Shown one piece after another: positions 54,091 to 62,212 of a DNA stretch of 62,212 bases (positions are counted from its first letter, which is position 1; each line of letters begins with the position of its first letter). The translations under genes were made by a program, and so were the position numbers. The notes below the pieces were generated by a model, which did no database searches, had not been told where the DNA came from, and saw only the letters and a program-made list of their open reading frames with translations. Source of the DNA: Alistipes sp. Lineage in GTDB: Bacteria > Bacteroidota > Bacteroidia > Bacteroidales > Rikenellaceae. The stretch is from assembly GCA_017408825.1 (NCBI GenBank), contig JAFQTX010000002.1, positions 1 through 62,212 on the forward strand. The letters are read 5' to 3'.

Positions 54091-55107
54091 CTACTTCTCT
54101 CGAGTCTCACGCATCGCCTCGCGTACGCGCAACTCAACCTCCTCCATAAGTGCCGGATCGGCCTTTAGAGCCTCTTTCACCGAGTCACGGCCCTGACCTA
54201 TCTTACGATCGCCATACGAGAACCACGAGCCCGACTTGCGGATGATGTCGTAGTCTACGCCGAGGTCGATAATCTCGCCGAGCTTAGATATGCCCTCGCC
54301 AAACATGATGTCGAACTCAGCCTTTCGGAATGGTGGTGCTACCTTGTTCTTCACCACCTTCACCTTGGTGCGTGTGCCGAGCTGCTCCTCGCCATCCTTA
54401 ATCACCGACGTGCGGCGGATGTCGATACGTACGCTGGCGTAGAACTTCAGTGCGTTACCACCCGTTGTCGTCTCGGGGTTACCATACACCACGCCGATCT
54501 TGTCACGTAGCTGGTTGATAAAGATACATACGGTCTTGGTCTTTGAGATCGACGCTGTGAGCTTGCGCAGTGCCTGCGACATAAGGCGTGCCTGAAGACC
54601 CATCTTCGAGTCACCCATCTCGCCCTCGATCTCGGCCTTAGGCGTTAGAGCCGCCACTGAGTCGATAACGATGATGTCGATAGCGCTCGAGCGAATTAGC
54701 GAGTCTGCAATCTCGAGAGCTTGCTCGCCATTATCGGGCTGTGATACGAGCAGGTTGTCTACGTCTACGCCGAGTTTCTGTGCATAGTAGCTGTCGAAGG
54801 CGTGCTCTGCGTCGATGAATGCAGCAATACCGCCAGCCTTCTGAGCCTCGGCTATGGCGTGAATAGCCAGCGTAGTCTTACCCGACGACTCGGGGCCGAA
54901 GATCTCGATCACACGACCCTTGGGGTAGCCACCTACACCCAGTGCCATATCGAGCGTGATAGAGCCCGATGGGATTACTGGTACGTCGGTAACTGAGTCG
55001 CTCGACATACGCATAATCGAACCCTTGCCGAAGTCCTTTTCGATCTTGTCCATTACGGCCGATAGCACCTTGAGCTTGTCGGCGTTTACTTGTGTCTTCT
55101 CTGCCAT
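54091..55107 (-). CDS. recA: Recombinase RecA
   Basis: Forms filaments on single-stranded DNA for homologous recombination and SOS signalling. The 338-residue length is normal. Walker A GPESSGKT is at 71-78, IDAEHAFD near 98, Walker [11 protein letters not shown] near 146, loop 1 with [20 protein letters not shown] near 162, and loop 2 around [19 protein letters not shown] near 206. It starts 18 nt after the peroxiredoxin gene and is probably co-transcribed with it. No LexA-type SOS box is recognised. Confidence 0.98.
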   Translation of the reverse strand: MAEKTQVNADKLKVLSAVMDKIEKDFGKGSIMRMSSDSVTDVPVIPSGSITLDMALGVGGYPKGRVIEIFGPESSGKTTLAIHAIAEAQKAGGIAAFIDAEHAFDSYYAQKLGVDVDNLLVSQPDNGEQALEIADSLIRSSAIDIIVIDSVAALTPKAEIEGEMGDSKMGLQARLMSQALRKLTASISKTKTVCIFINQLRDKIGVVYGNPETTTGGNALKFYASVRIDIRRTSVIKDGEEQLGTRTKVKVVKNKVAPPFRKAEFDIMFGEGISKLGEIIDLGVDYDIIRKSGSWFSYGDRKIGQGRDSVKEALKADPALMEEVELRVREAMRETREK

Positions 55108-55125
55108 CTTTGTATATGTTTTATT

Positions 55126-55590
55126 CTATTTGTCTAAGAGTTTGATAATCTGTCCGTAAGAGTCTTTTGTATCGACCTTCTCGATTATGTGTGTTATGCG
55201 GGCCTCCGAGTCGAGAAGTAGTGTTGTGCGCACTATACCCATATACTCTCTGCCGTACATCTTCTTCTTCTGCCATACGCCCACAGCCTCAGCAATCTGA
55301 TGTTCGGTGTCGGCGAGGAGAGTGAAGTTAAGCTCGTGCTTCGAGCAGAAGTTCTGGTGCGAACGTGCCGAGTCGGGGCTTACGCCAACAATCTTGTAGC
55401 CACGCTTCAGGAGCTCCTCCTTGCCATCACGCAAGCTCTTTGCCTCGAGTGTGCATCCCGAGGTGTTGTCCTTGGGGTAGAAATATAGCACTGTGGGTGA
55501 GCCCATGAGGTTGTCGAGTGTGAACTCTGCGCCAGACTCTGTTACGACGTTAAACTGTGGGATCTGATCTCCTATATTTAGTTTTATCAT
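55126..55590 (-). CDS. bcp: Thioredoxin-dependent peroxiredoxin, BCP/PrxQ family
   Basis: Reduces hydrogen and organic peroxides. From ATG 55590 the protein has 154 residues. The peroxidatic Cys46 is in YPKDNTSGCTLEA. The position five residues on, which is the resolving Cys in E. coli BCP, is Lys51, so it would work as a 1-Cys type or use another cysteine. An in-frame ATG at 55623 would add 11 unlikely residues. It leads a two-gene unit with recA, a link that may couple oxidative stress and DNA repair (inference). Confidence 0.92.
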   Translation of the reverse strand: MIKLNIGDQIPQFNVVTESGAEFTLDNLMGSPTVLYFYPKDNTSGCTLEAKSLRDGKEELLKRGYKIVGVSPDSARSHQNFCSKHELNFTLLADTEHQIAEAVGVWQKKKMYGREYMGIVRTTLLLDSEARITHIIEKVDTKDSYGQIIKLLDK

Positions 55591-55620
55591 AGTATCTTCG
55601 TTTTTAAGATTATTATGTCT

Positions 55621-55652
55621 CAAAGTTACTACTTTTTTTGTAAATCACACAA
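55621..55652 (-). promoter_or_regulatory. Predicted bcp-recA promoter
   Basis: On the minus strand, TTG (55652-55650), 21 nt, TAACTTTG (55628-55621), about 30 nt before the ATG. Confidence 0.55.
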
Positions 55653-55692
55653 TCGTAGCCTTACTTTTTCTCTATCGAGGTATAAGCATATT

Positions 55693-55905
55693 TTATGCCC
55701 CGCACTTGATCGTTATCTGCGAGCGAAACTCCTCTACCGAGCCGTTTAGTCGGGCACGGCAGTGTGGACAGCGTATTGCACACTCGGTGTCGATGTACAT
55801 CTGTTCATCGAGGTTGCGGTCCTCTGTTATACGGCGTGTTGTGTAGTACTCAAACGAGGTGTGGGTGCCACAATGGCGACATTCGATGGTGTAGTTGATA
55901 CTCAT
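55693..55905 (-). CDS. Small zinc-ribbon protein
   Basis: A 70-residue protein with two CxxC pairs (CRHCGTHTSF near 9 and CPHCRARL near 46), the pattern of a rubredoxin-like zinc ribbon, and a third cysteine pair position at CAIRC/IKCGA. Function unknown. It has a proper ATG and codon bias like its neighbours and sits alone between bcp and uvrB. I consider it real but unnamed. Confidence 0.65.
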   Translation of the reverse strand: MSINYTIECRHCGTHTSFEYYTTRRITEDRNLDEQMYIDTECAIRCPHCRARLNGSVEEFRSQITIKCGA

Positions 55906-55995
55906 AGTTGCAATCGTTTTATAAGGTTTATCCCTGTTTCACGATGCAAAGTAACCACCTCTTTTTGACAGGTTATGTCAATACTTAAAAAATAT

Positions 55996-58035
55996 CTAAT
56001 TCTTTGCAGTGCTACGCATCTTCTCCAGCTCACGCATACGGTCACGATAGCGTGCTGCGGCGAGGAAGTCGAGCGATTTTGCTGCACGCTCCATATCTTC
56101 ACGTGCCTGCTTTATCTGAGTCTCGATATCCTCGGTACTATATTCGGACTGTGGCTCTGCGGCTACGGCGTAGTGCTCCTCGACGATAGGATATACCGTC
56201 ATATTCGCAGGTTTCGACGACTCTCGCTCGTTGAGCAGGGCGCTTGGTCCTGAGCCACTCTTCTGCGCCTGACGGGGGAATTGTTGGTGTTCGAAGTTAT
56301 ATTTTATCTGTTTCTCACGGCGACGATTGCTCTCTGCCACAGCATTGTATATCGAGTCGGTGATACGGTTGCAGAAGAGCATGGCGTGACCCTTGGTGTG
56401 GCGTGCCGCACGCCCCGACATCTGCGTTAGCGAGCGCACATTACGCAAGAAACCATCGGCGTCGGCATCGAGTATAGCTACGAGGGCTACCTCGGGGAGG
56501 TCGAGGCCTTCACGTAGGAGGTTTACGCCCACGATTACATCTATCTCATCTTGGCGTAGGCGGTCGAGGATCTCCACACGCTCCATCGTCTCGATGTCGG
56601 AGTGTAGATACATATTACGTATGCCTATGCGGTCGAAGTAGCGTGACACCTCCTCTGCCGAGCGCTTTGTGAGCGTAGTTACGAGCACCTTGTCGCCACG
56701 ACGTGTGTATACGTCGATCTCCTCGATTAGGCGGTCAATCATATTCTCCGACGAGGTGAGAAATAGCGGTGGGTCGATCAGCAATGTGGGGCGTATCATC
56801 TGCTCAATGATCGTTCCGTCGCACATCTTTCGCTCGAACTCAGCGGGTGTTGCACTCACATATATACTGGTGTTTGTCAGCTTCATAAACTCGTCGAACT
56901 GCAGCGGACGGTTATCCTTAGCTGCGGGCAGGCGGAAGCCGTAGTCCACGAGGGTCTCTTTACGTGCACGATCTCCGCCATACATACCTCTCACCTGAGG
57001 TATTGTCACGTGGCTCTCGTCGATGATGGTTATAAAGTCGCTGGGGAAGAAGTCCATTAGGCAGAAGGGGCGTGTGCCCGCCTCACGGCCATCGAAGTAG
57101 CGTGAGTAGTTCTCTATGCCCTGGCAGTAGCCCAACTCCTTGATCATCTCAACGTCGAACTCTACTCGCTGTTTTAGGCGTGTGGCATAATCCTCGTGGC
57201 CCTCTCTCTGGAAGAACTCTATCTGCTTGCCAAGGTCGAGGTAGATCTCCGATACGGCTCTGTTTATGCGATCCTGTGTGGTCACAAAGAGGTTTGTGGG
57301 GTAGAGCGTAAGGCTATCTAACGATGCGAGTTTCTGTCCTGTAGTGTGGTCGATGCTGTATATCGCCTCCACCTCGTCGTCGAAGAACATTATGCGGAAG
57401 CTCTGGTTGCCAAACTCGCCAAAGGCTGCCATAATATCTATCGTGTCGCCCGTGACACGGAATGTCGCTGGGCGCAGTTCGTGCTCCACACGGCTGTATA
57501 GCGCATCAACAAACATACGTAGTAGCACATTGCGCTTATATCTCTGGCCTACGTTTATCTTCACGGACGTAGAGTGGAAGTCGTCGGGATTTCCACAACC
57601 ATAGATGCACGACACGCTCGACACCACGATAACATCCCTACGTCCTGAGAGTAGCGACGATACGGTCTTAAGACGCATACGCTCAATCTCTTGGTTTATC
57701 GAGAGATCTTTCTCGATGTATGTATCTGTTGTTGGGAGGTAGGCCTCTGGCTGGAAATAATCGTAATACGATACGAAATACTCCACGGCATTCTCGGGGA
57801 AGAAGTTCTTGAACTCGCCATAGAGCTGTGCTGCGAGAGTCTTGTTGTGGCTAAGGATTAGTGTCGGACGGTTGAGTTGCGATATGATGTTAGCCATGGT
57901 GAAGGTCTTTCCCGAGCCTGTCACGCCGTGCAGCGTGGCGTACTTTTCGCCGTCGTTGATGACCTTCACTATCTTACTTATAGCCTCAGGCTGATCGCCC
58001 GTAGGTGTATAGTCAGATGCTAACTTAAAATCCAT
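55996..58035 (-). CDS. uvrB: Excinuclease ABC subunit UvrB
   Basis: Damage-verifying helicase of nucleotide excision repair. The 679-residue protein has Walker A GVTGSGKT at 37-44. The beta-hairpin that clamps DNA is in VSYYDYFQPEAYLP near 95, DESHVTIPQ near 338 is the Walker B/helicase block, and LLREGLDLPEVALVAILDAD lies near 510. A C-terminal UVR domain (residues about 640-675) contacts UvrC. uvrA and uvrC are not in the window. Confidence 0.97.
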   Translation of the reverse strand: MDFKLASDYTPTGDQPEAISKIVKVINDGEKYATLHGVTGSGKTFTMANIISQLNRPTLILSHNKTLAAQLYGEFKNFFPENAVEYFVSYYDYFQPEAYLPTTDTYIEKDLSINQEIERMRLKTVSSLLSGRRDVIVVSSVSCIYGCGNPDDFHSTSVKINVGQRYKRNVLLRMFVDALYSRVEHELRPATFRVTGDTIDIMAAFGEFGNQSFRIMFFDDEVEAIYSIDHTTGQKLASLDSLTLYPTNLFVTTQDRINRAVSEIYLDLGKQIEFFQREGHEDYATRLKQRVEFDVEMIKELGYCQGIENYSRYFDGREAGTRPFCLMDFFPSDFITIIDESHVTIPQVRGMYGGDRARKETLVDYGFRLPAAKDNRPLQFDEFMKLTNTSIYVSATPAEFERKMCDGTIIEQMIRPTLLIDPPLFLTSSENMIDRLIEEIDVYTRRGDKVLVTTLTKRSAEEVSRYFDRIGIRNMYLHSDIETMERVEILDRLRQDEIDVIVGVNLLREGLDLPEVALVAILDADADGFLRNVRSLTQMSGRAARHTKGHAMLFCNRITDSIYNAVAESNRRREKQIKYNFEHQQFPRQAQKSGSGPSALLNERESSKPANMTVYPIVEEHYAVAAEPQSEYSTEDIETQIKQAREDMERAAKSLDFLAAARYRDRMRELEKMRSTAKN

Positions 58036-58139
58036 TCAATTAAATAGATAGTGTTTTTTTTATTGCGAGGTGCTTATGTGGGTTGCTATGTTTTTTTTGA
58101 GGGTTACTATGTCAGTGCGATATAACCGTTATACCACAT

Positions 58140-58238
58140 TTATCTTAACTCATCTTAACTCATCAAGCCCCATCCTACTCCATCCTATCTCGTCCTCTCG
58201 TCCTCCTCTCGTCCTCTCGTCCTCTCGTTGCCCCTCTG
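58140..58238. repeat. Low-complexity ATCCTACTCC / TCGTCCTC tandem tract
   Basis: Degenerate units of CATCTTAACT, CATCCTACTC and then TCGTCCTC repeats between the uvrB start and the nagB end. No gene or clear promoter is seen in 58036-58239. Confidence 0.6.
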
Positions 58239-58239
58239 C

Positions 58240-59022
58240 TTAGTCCTCGATATTTTTGAAGTAGCGGTAGGTTGATACCTTAAGCTCCTCGGCGGCGCTA
58301 TCGTCGCAAACGATTATGCCGGCAGGGTGTGTCTGCAAGGCTGATAGTGTCCACTGGTGGTTGTAGCTACCCTCAATGGCGTGGCGCAGGGCACGTGCCT
58401 TCTTGGCTCCTGTGGCAAGTATCATCACCTTGCGGGCGCTAAGTATCGTTGCTACGCCTACGGTGAGAGCCTGTGTAGGTACTTTCGACGTGTCGCCACC
58501 GAAGAATCGTGAGTTCACGGCGATGGTGTCGGGTGTGAGGGTCTTGATGCGTGTGCGTGACTGTAGCGATGAGAATGGCTCGTTGAAGGCTATATGTCCA
58601 TCCTCGCCTACACCACCCATAAATAGGTCGATGCCTCCTGCCTCCGCAATGGCCTCCTCGTATGCTTGGCACTCGGCCATGAGGTCTGGGGCATTGCCAT
58701 TAAGGATGTGTACGTTTGCAGGGTTGATGTCTACGTGTGAGAAGAAGTTGTTCCACATAAACGAGTGGTAGCTCTCGGGGTGTGACTCCTCGAGGCCTAC
58801 ATACTCATCCATATTGAATGTCACCACGTTAGCAAACGATACCTCACCCTCCTTGTGAAGTCGGATAAGCTCCTTGTATGTCTCGAGTGGTGTCGAGCCT
58901 GTTGGCAGACCCAGTACGAATGGTGCATCTGTTTTTGCGGCCTTAGCCTTAATCTCCTCCACGATATATCGTGCAGCCCACTCAGCCACCTGAGCCGACT
59001 TTTCTTTGATTATTACTCTCAT
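58240..59022 (-). CDS. nagB: Glucosamine-6-phosphate deaminase
   Basis: Converts glucosamine-6-phosphate to fructose-6-phosphate and ammonia. Of 260 residues, the four active-site residues keep the E. coli numbering: Asp72, Asp141, His143 and Glu148 in FNMDEYVGL and [16 protein letters not shown]. It starts 24 nt after the NagB/PIG-L fusion gene on the same strand, so they probably form one unit for amino-sugar use. Confidence 0.96.
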   Translation of the reverse strand: MRVIIKEKSAQVAEWAARYIVEEIKAKAAKTDAPFVLGLPTGSTPLETYKELIRLHKEGEVSFANVVTFNMDEYVGLEESHPESYHSFMWNNFFSHVDINPANVHILNGNAPDLMAECQAYEEAIAEAGGIDLFMGGVGEDGHIAFNEPFSSLQSRTRIKTLTPDTIAVNSRFFGGDTSKVPTQALTVGVATILSARKVMILATGAKKARALRHAIEGSYNHQWTLSALQTHPAGIIVCDDSAAEELKVSTYRYFKNIED

Positions 59023-59046
59023 ATTTTTGTTGTTTATACGTTGTTG

Positions 59047-60996
59047 TTAGAACATCTTTACGAAGACCTCTATTGCCTGATACTCTGCCATACCGAGTTT
59101 GTCGTATAGCTTTGCCGTATTCTGTGTACGCTCCTCGGCACGCTGCCAGAACTCTCGGGTGTCGCTACCAGGAAATGGTACGATATCCTTCTGCGAGAGG
59201 TGGCGATATATGGCGTGGCGCTTCTTGAGCATCTCGTCGGGAGATAGGGGCACGGCCATATCCACAAGGCCGAGGTTCCACTCCATCCATGCTCCTCGGT
59301 AGAGCCATAGGTGGCACTCCTCACGCCAGTCATCATCCTTGGTGCGGTCGAGTGCCTCGAGTAGTGCCTCGATACACATACGGTGTGTGCCGTGTGGGTC
59401 GGCAAGGTCACCTGCGGCATATATCTGGTGTGGGCGTACCTCACGTAGCAGATCGACGATAATATCTATATCCTTATCTGTTATAGCCCCCTTCTTGATA
59501 CCTCCAGTCTCGTAGAATGGCATATTGAGGAAGTGGGCGTTGGTATCGGGGTTAAGGCCGAATGAGCGTACCGCAGCACGTGCCTCGGCACGACGTATAG
59601 CACCCTTGATGTCAAGGAGCTTGCGTGGCTCGGGCTTGCCACGTCTCTTTGAGGCTATGAGCGAGCATACCTCTTGGTAGCTGTTGCCCAATCCCAGCTC
59701 ACGTGCGGTGTCTACGTTTTGGAGCACTACGTCGTCGTGTACTGCCACGTTGCCCGAAGTCTGGTATGCCACATGCACGTCGTGACCCTGCTCCACGAGG
59801 CGGATAAATGTTCCACCCATCGAGATTACGTCGTCGTCGGGGTGTGGCGAGAATATCAGCGCACGCTTAGGATAGGGTAGCGATGGCGCAGGACGTGTCG
59901 AGTCGTCGGCATTAGGCTTGCCGCCAGGCCATCCTGTGATGGTATGTTGCAGGTCGTTGAACACACGGATGTTCACCTTGTCATATGTTCCGCAGTTCTC
60001 GAGTAGCTCGCCCAGCGAGTTCTCGATATAGTCCTTATAGGTAAGCTTTAGGATTGGCTTATTCACCTTGTTGCAGAGCCATACCACTGCCTTACGCACA
60101 AACTTAGGTGTCCATACGCAAGGGCCTACGAGCCACGGTGTTTGCTCTCGTGTAAGGTTCTCTGCGGCAGTCTCGTCGATAACCACCTCGATGGCGGGGT
60201 GCTGTTGTAGGTGTGTTGCAGGCACAAGGTCGGTAATCTCGCCCTCGACAACACGCTGCACGATAGATGCCTTCTCCTCGCCCCAGGCCATAAGTATTAT
60301 ACGGTCGGCACGCATTATTGTGCCTATACCCATCGTGATAGCCATCTTTGGGGTGTTTTCGAGACCGAAGAACTGGCTCGACTGCACCTTGCGTGAGTTG
60401 TGTGATAGCTCCACGAGGCGTGTCTGTGACTTGGCATACGAGCCTTGTTCGTTGAAGCCGACCTGTCCATCCTCGCCTACGCCCACGATCATAAGGTCGA
60501 TCTTGCGTATCGACTTGTCGTATGCTGCGCAGTACTCCGAGATATCGCTCTGGGGCACTGTGCCGTCGGGGATATGGATATTTTCGGGCTGAATGTCTAT
60601 ATGCTTCAAAAACTCGTCGTGGATACGGTAGTTGCGACTCTGATGCTCGGTGCGCTTTATGGGGTAGAACTCGTCGAGCGAGTAAACAGCCACGTTGGCA
60701 AACGATACTTCACCCTCCATATAGCGCTTCACCAGCTCACGATATAGGCCCAGAGGGGTGCGACCCGTGGTAATTCCAAGTACGAATGGGGGTAGCTCCT
60801 CGTAGATATCACGTGCCGATGCGTTGTTTGTGTGGTTGCGTATTTGGCGACAGATGATGTCGGCGATATACTGCACACCTTGATACTCGTTCTCGAACAC
60901 CTTTGTTGGTATGCGCTCATAGCGATGCACAATATCCTTAGGTGCTGACTCTTTGGCTAGTCCGCCATCTTTGGGTAGTTGATACTTGGCATTCAT
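59047..60996 (-). CDS. NagB-like / PIG-L deacetylase fusion protein
   Basis: A 649-residue two-domain protein. Residues about 30-310 resemble glucosamine-6-phosphate deaminase (TTGRTPLGLY near 77, YSLDEFYPIK with Asp108, GVGEDGQVGFNE with Asp176 and Glu183). The catalytic His of NagB is Gln178 here. Residues about 375-640 are a PIG-L/LmbE-type de-N-acetylase with HPDDD at 385-389 and DPHGTHR at 533-539, the zinc and base motifs. Such fusions are known in Bacteroidota. The pairing suggests deacetylation of an N-acetyl amino sugar linked to deamination or sensing. It leads the unit with nagB. Confidence 0.92.
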   Translation of the reverse strand: MNAKYQLPKDGGLAKESAPKDIVHRYERIPTKVFENEYQGVQYIADIICRQIRNHTNNASARDIYEELPPFVLGITTGRTPLGLYRELVKRYMEGEVSFANVAVYSLDEFYPIKRTEHQSRNYRIHDEFLKHIDIQPENIHIPDGTVPQSDISEYCAAYDKSIRKIDLMIVGVGEDGQVGFNEQGSYAKSQTRLVELSHNSRKVQSSQFFGLENTPKMAITMGIGTIMRADRIILMAWGEEKASIVQRVVEGEITDLVPATHLQQHPAIEVVIDETAAENLTREQTPWLVGPCVWTPKFVRKAVVWLCNKVNKPILKLTYKDYIENSLGELLENCGTYDKVNIRVFNDLQHTITGWPGGKPNADDSTRPAPSLPYPKRALIFSPHPDDDVISMGGTFIRLVEQGHDVHVAYQTSGNVAVHDDVVLQNVDTARELGLGNSYQEVCSLIASKRRGKPEPRKLLDIKGAIRRAEARAAVRSFGLNPDTNAHFLNMPFYETGGIKKGAITDKDIDIIVDLLREVRPHQIYAAGDLADPHGTHRMCIEALLEALDRTKDDDWREECHLWLYRGAWMEWNLGLVDMAVPLSPDEMLKKRHAIYRHLSQKDIVPFPGSDTREFWQRAEERTQNTAKLYDKLGMAEYQAIEVFVKMF

Positions 60997-61065
60997 AGTC
61001 GTATGTGTTTATCTCATTAATTCCTGTTGTATGTGTGTGGCTCTACGTGTGGCCACTTCAACCCT

Positions 61066-61096
61066 CAAAGTTATAAATTTTTTGCCAAAGATGCAA
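61066..61096 (-). promoter_or_regulatory. Predicted promoter of the NagB/PIG-L-nagB unit
   Basis: On the minus strand, TTG (61096-61094), 20 nt, TAACTTTG (61073-61066). Leader about 65 nt. Confidence 0.65.
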
Positions 61097-61149
61097 CTTG
61101 ATAGTAGAAAATAGAGGTTGGTAGTAGTGATTTTTCTTTTTTTGGTTTG

Positions 61150-61420
61150 ATGGGTTACTATTAAGACCATTAGGACCATTAAGACCATAAGACCATTACG
61201 AGGTCGGGTACCACGTTGGCTGTTTGCGCTGTTGGCCGTTGGTGCTTTTGCCGCAACCATCTTAATTGTCTTCTGTTTATGACCATTAAGACCATTAGGA
61301 CCATAAGACCATTACGAGGTCGGGTATCACGCTGTTGTTTCGGACGTTAGTGCTGTTGGCCGTTGGTGCTTTTGCCGCAACCATCTTAATTGTCTTAATT
61401 GTCTTACGGTCTCATTGTCT
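61150..61420 (-). repeat. Tandem GACCATTAG / GGTCGGGTATCAC block, reverse copy
   Basis: Two copies of a unit of about 110 bp: 9-nt GACCATTAA/GACCATTAG units, CATTACGAGGTCGGG, a TGGCCGTTGGTGCTTTTGCC stretch, GCAACCATCTTAATTGTCTT. It is the reverse complement of the blocks near 45.3 and 25.2 kb. Confidence 0.7.
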
Positions 61421-61485
61421 TTAATGCGGCTCAGTCTGAAAATTATGTAGAATATTCCAAGCTCTAAGGTAGCCACTTGCTATGC

Positions 61486-61753
61486 GGGTATACTTTTATA
61501 TACCCATGTGGTGAGAGTGTTTCTCGAGCCCAAGGTGCTGTGTAAGTCGTGGGTATACTTTTATATACCCGTGTGGTGAGGAATATTTGGCCGCACCCCA
61601 AAGTAATGCGGGTATTATTTTTAATACCCGTGCGGTGAGGGAAAATAGTTGGTCGCAAACCAAAGTAATGCGGGTATTATTTTTAATACCCGCGTGGTGG
61701 AGGGGAATAGCTGGTTGTACCCACGTGTGATGTGGGTATTATTTTTAATACCC
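61486..61753 (+). repeat. Five-unit hairpin array, about 62-bp period
   Basis: Palindromes lie at 61486, 61551, 61610, 61672 and 61734. The first two read GGGTATACTTTTATATACCC. The last three read GGGTATTATTTTTAATACCC, a compensated change in the stem. Each is followed by a GTGTGGTGAGG-like block. Spacers are similar to each other, so this is a tandem repeat and not a CRISPR array. Between 61754 and 61973 only a CGAGAGATT..AGAATGACG block (61858-61890) related to the 25.4-25.56 kb repeats is seen. Confidence 0.85.
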
Positions 61754-61973
61754 GTGTGGTGAGGAGGGGTAGGTGGATTCGTTCGAGGGGGTGGAGTATT
61801 GTGGGGCATACATAGCATTAGCGAAGGATCTGTGGGATAGTAAGTCTGCTTCACGCTCCGAGAGATTCTTCGCTAAAGCACAGAATGACGTTCGGTGGAA
61901 GAAAAGGGGGATTAAGAGATTAAGGATAATCACTAAACTAAGTTCCCTAAACTCATTAATCACTCCCCAGCCC

Positions 61974-62002
61974 AATTTCTTGACAGAAGGGGTTAGGCAT
62001 GG
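61974..62002 (-). repeat. Truncated copy E of the structured element
   Basis: On the minus strand this reads GCCTAACCCCTTCTGTCAAG then AAATTGGG, nearly identical to the right arm and tail of copy A. No left arm is found. It is followed on the minus strand by GGGAG and TTAGGGAAC units like those after copy C. Confidence 0.65.
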
Positions 62003-62015
62003 CCACGATTAAGAG

Positions 62016-62053
62016 AACGGAGGTGACTAAAAAGTTAATTAGTCACCTCCGTT
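62016..62053. terminator. Hairpin with CTAATTAACTTTTTAG apex, reverse copy
   Basis: AACGGAGGTGA pairs with TCACCTCCGTT. On the minus strand the apex is the same as at 241-274. It lies between element E and the repeat arm. Confidence 0.65.
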
Positions 62054-62072
62054 TTGTTATCAGGTTGAATAA

Positions 62073-62212
62073 GAAGCTGTTTTGAATTTTATTGAAAGAG
62101 TTTGTTCGTTGCTGCAAAAGATAGTTTCGACTTCTTTGAGGCTCTTTTCGGCAACTTTTCATTTGTGATAATTGGAAATAGTCCACTATTACCTGCATAC
62201 CCCAAATGAAAA
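62073..62212 (-). mobile_element. MITE-like element, second copy (cut by the window end)
   Basis: This begins GAAGCTGTTTTGAATTTTAT after TAA and is the reverse complement of 49391-49530 with few differences. It sits in the same type of repeat arm (62054-62072), the other end lying beyond the window. Two copies at matching positions could mean one insertion event followed by spread of the composite repeat. Confidence 0.85.

Noticed and set aside
61486-61753. Possible CRISPR array
   Set aside because: Regular spacing, but the spacers are similar to one another, the repeats are short AT palindromes, and no cas genes are nearby.
61464-61975. Overlapping minus-strand ORFs rich in Pro/Thr/His
   Set aside because: They are translations of the hairpin array and its spacers.

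Overview
The window is chromosomal DNA of a Bacteroidota member, most likely order Bacteroidales and plausibly a Rikenellaceae/Alistipes-like gut commensal. The taxon below order is inference. The evidence is a fused SecDF, Bacteroidota-typical families (TIGR02757, DUF3822, DUF2851, GSCFA, a GH84 hexosaminidase, PiT transporters with a fused PhoU-like tail), no obvious Shine-Dalgarno signals, and many promoters of the Bacteroidota form TTTG-N19/20-TAnnTTTG. I support 45 protein genes and one tRNA. No prophage, integrase, transposase, CRISPR array or defence island was recognised.

Layout, left to right. 0.5-3.4 kb: secDF. 3.7-7.7 kb: a tightly packed plus-strand run of a short YbbR-like protein, coaE, folP, lolD, a TIGR02757 protein and trmN6. 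8.1-10.1 kb: a large mosaic lipoprotein. 10.1-13.9 kb (minus): secA and dCMP deaminase. 14.0-19.4 kb (minus): acyltransferase, GSCFA protein, secreted phosphatase, sufE, a DUF59 Fe-S factor and a short DUF2851 protein. 19.5-20.7 kb (plus): luxS and a Pfs-like nucleosidase, together a possible SAH detoxification/AI-2 route. 20.9-24.8 kb (minus): gyrA and a TPR protein. 25.9-32.4 kb: cysteine desulfidase (minus), deoD, aldehyde dehydrogenase and a GH84 hexosaminidase (plus). 32.4-36.6 kb: a PhoR/PhoB-like two-component pair divergent from a PiT phosphate transporter. 37-43.6 kb: an unknown membrane protein and mutS (minus), a Sel1 protein (plus), a RecD-like helicase (minus) and an unknown anchored protein (plus). 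43.6-44.9 kb: DUF3822, rsmD and tRNA-Asp. 45.7-49.2 kb: dnaA (minus) and a phosphohexomutase (plus). 50.1-61.0 kb (all minus): an XRE regulator, HIT protein, Rel, peroxiredoxin-recA, a zinc-ribbon protein, uvrB, nagB and a NagB/PIG-L fusion.

The coding content is ordinary housekeeping; the unusual signal lies between genes. Four 126-131-nt elements (about 14, 3409, 28061 and 36646) share one secondary-structure plan with compensatory base changes. Three of them begin on the TAA stop codon of the preceding gene. They have a conserved internal loop, a 4-bp/6-nt apical hairpin that covaries, and in the closest pair conserved linkers. Around them lie 9-bp-period minisatellites (two with regularly spaced G-runs), a 62-bp-period hairpin array, a long inverted repeat, a 192-bp MITE-like element whose empty site is also in the window, and a duplicated 3' end of tRNA-Asp. 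I recognise none of these repeat families. The structured stop-codon-associated element is my main candidate for something undescribed.
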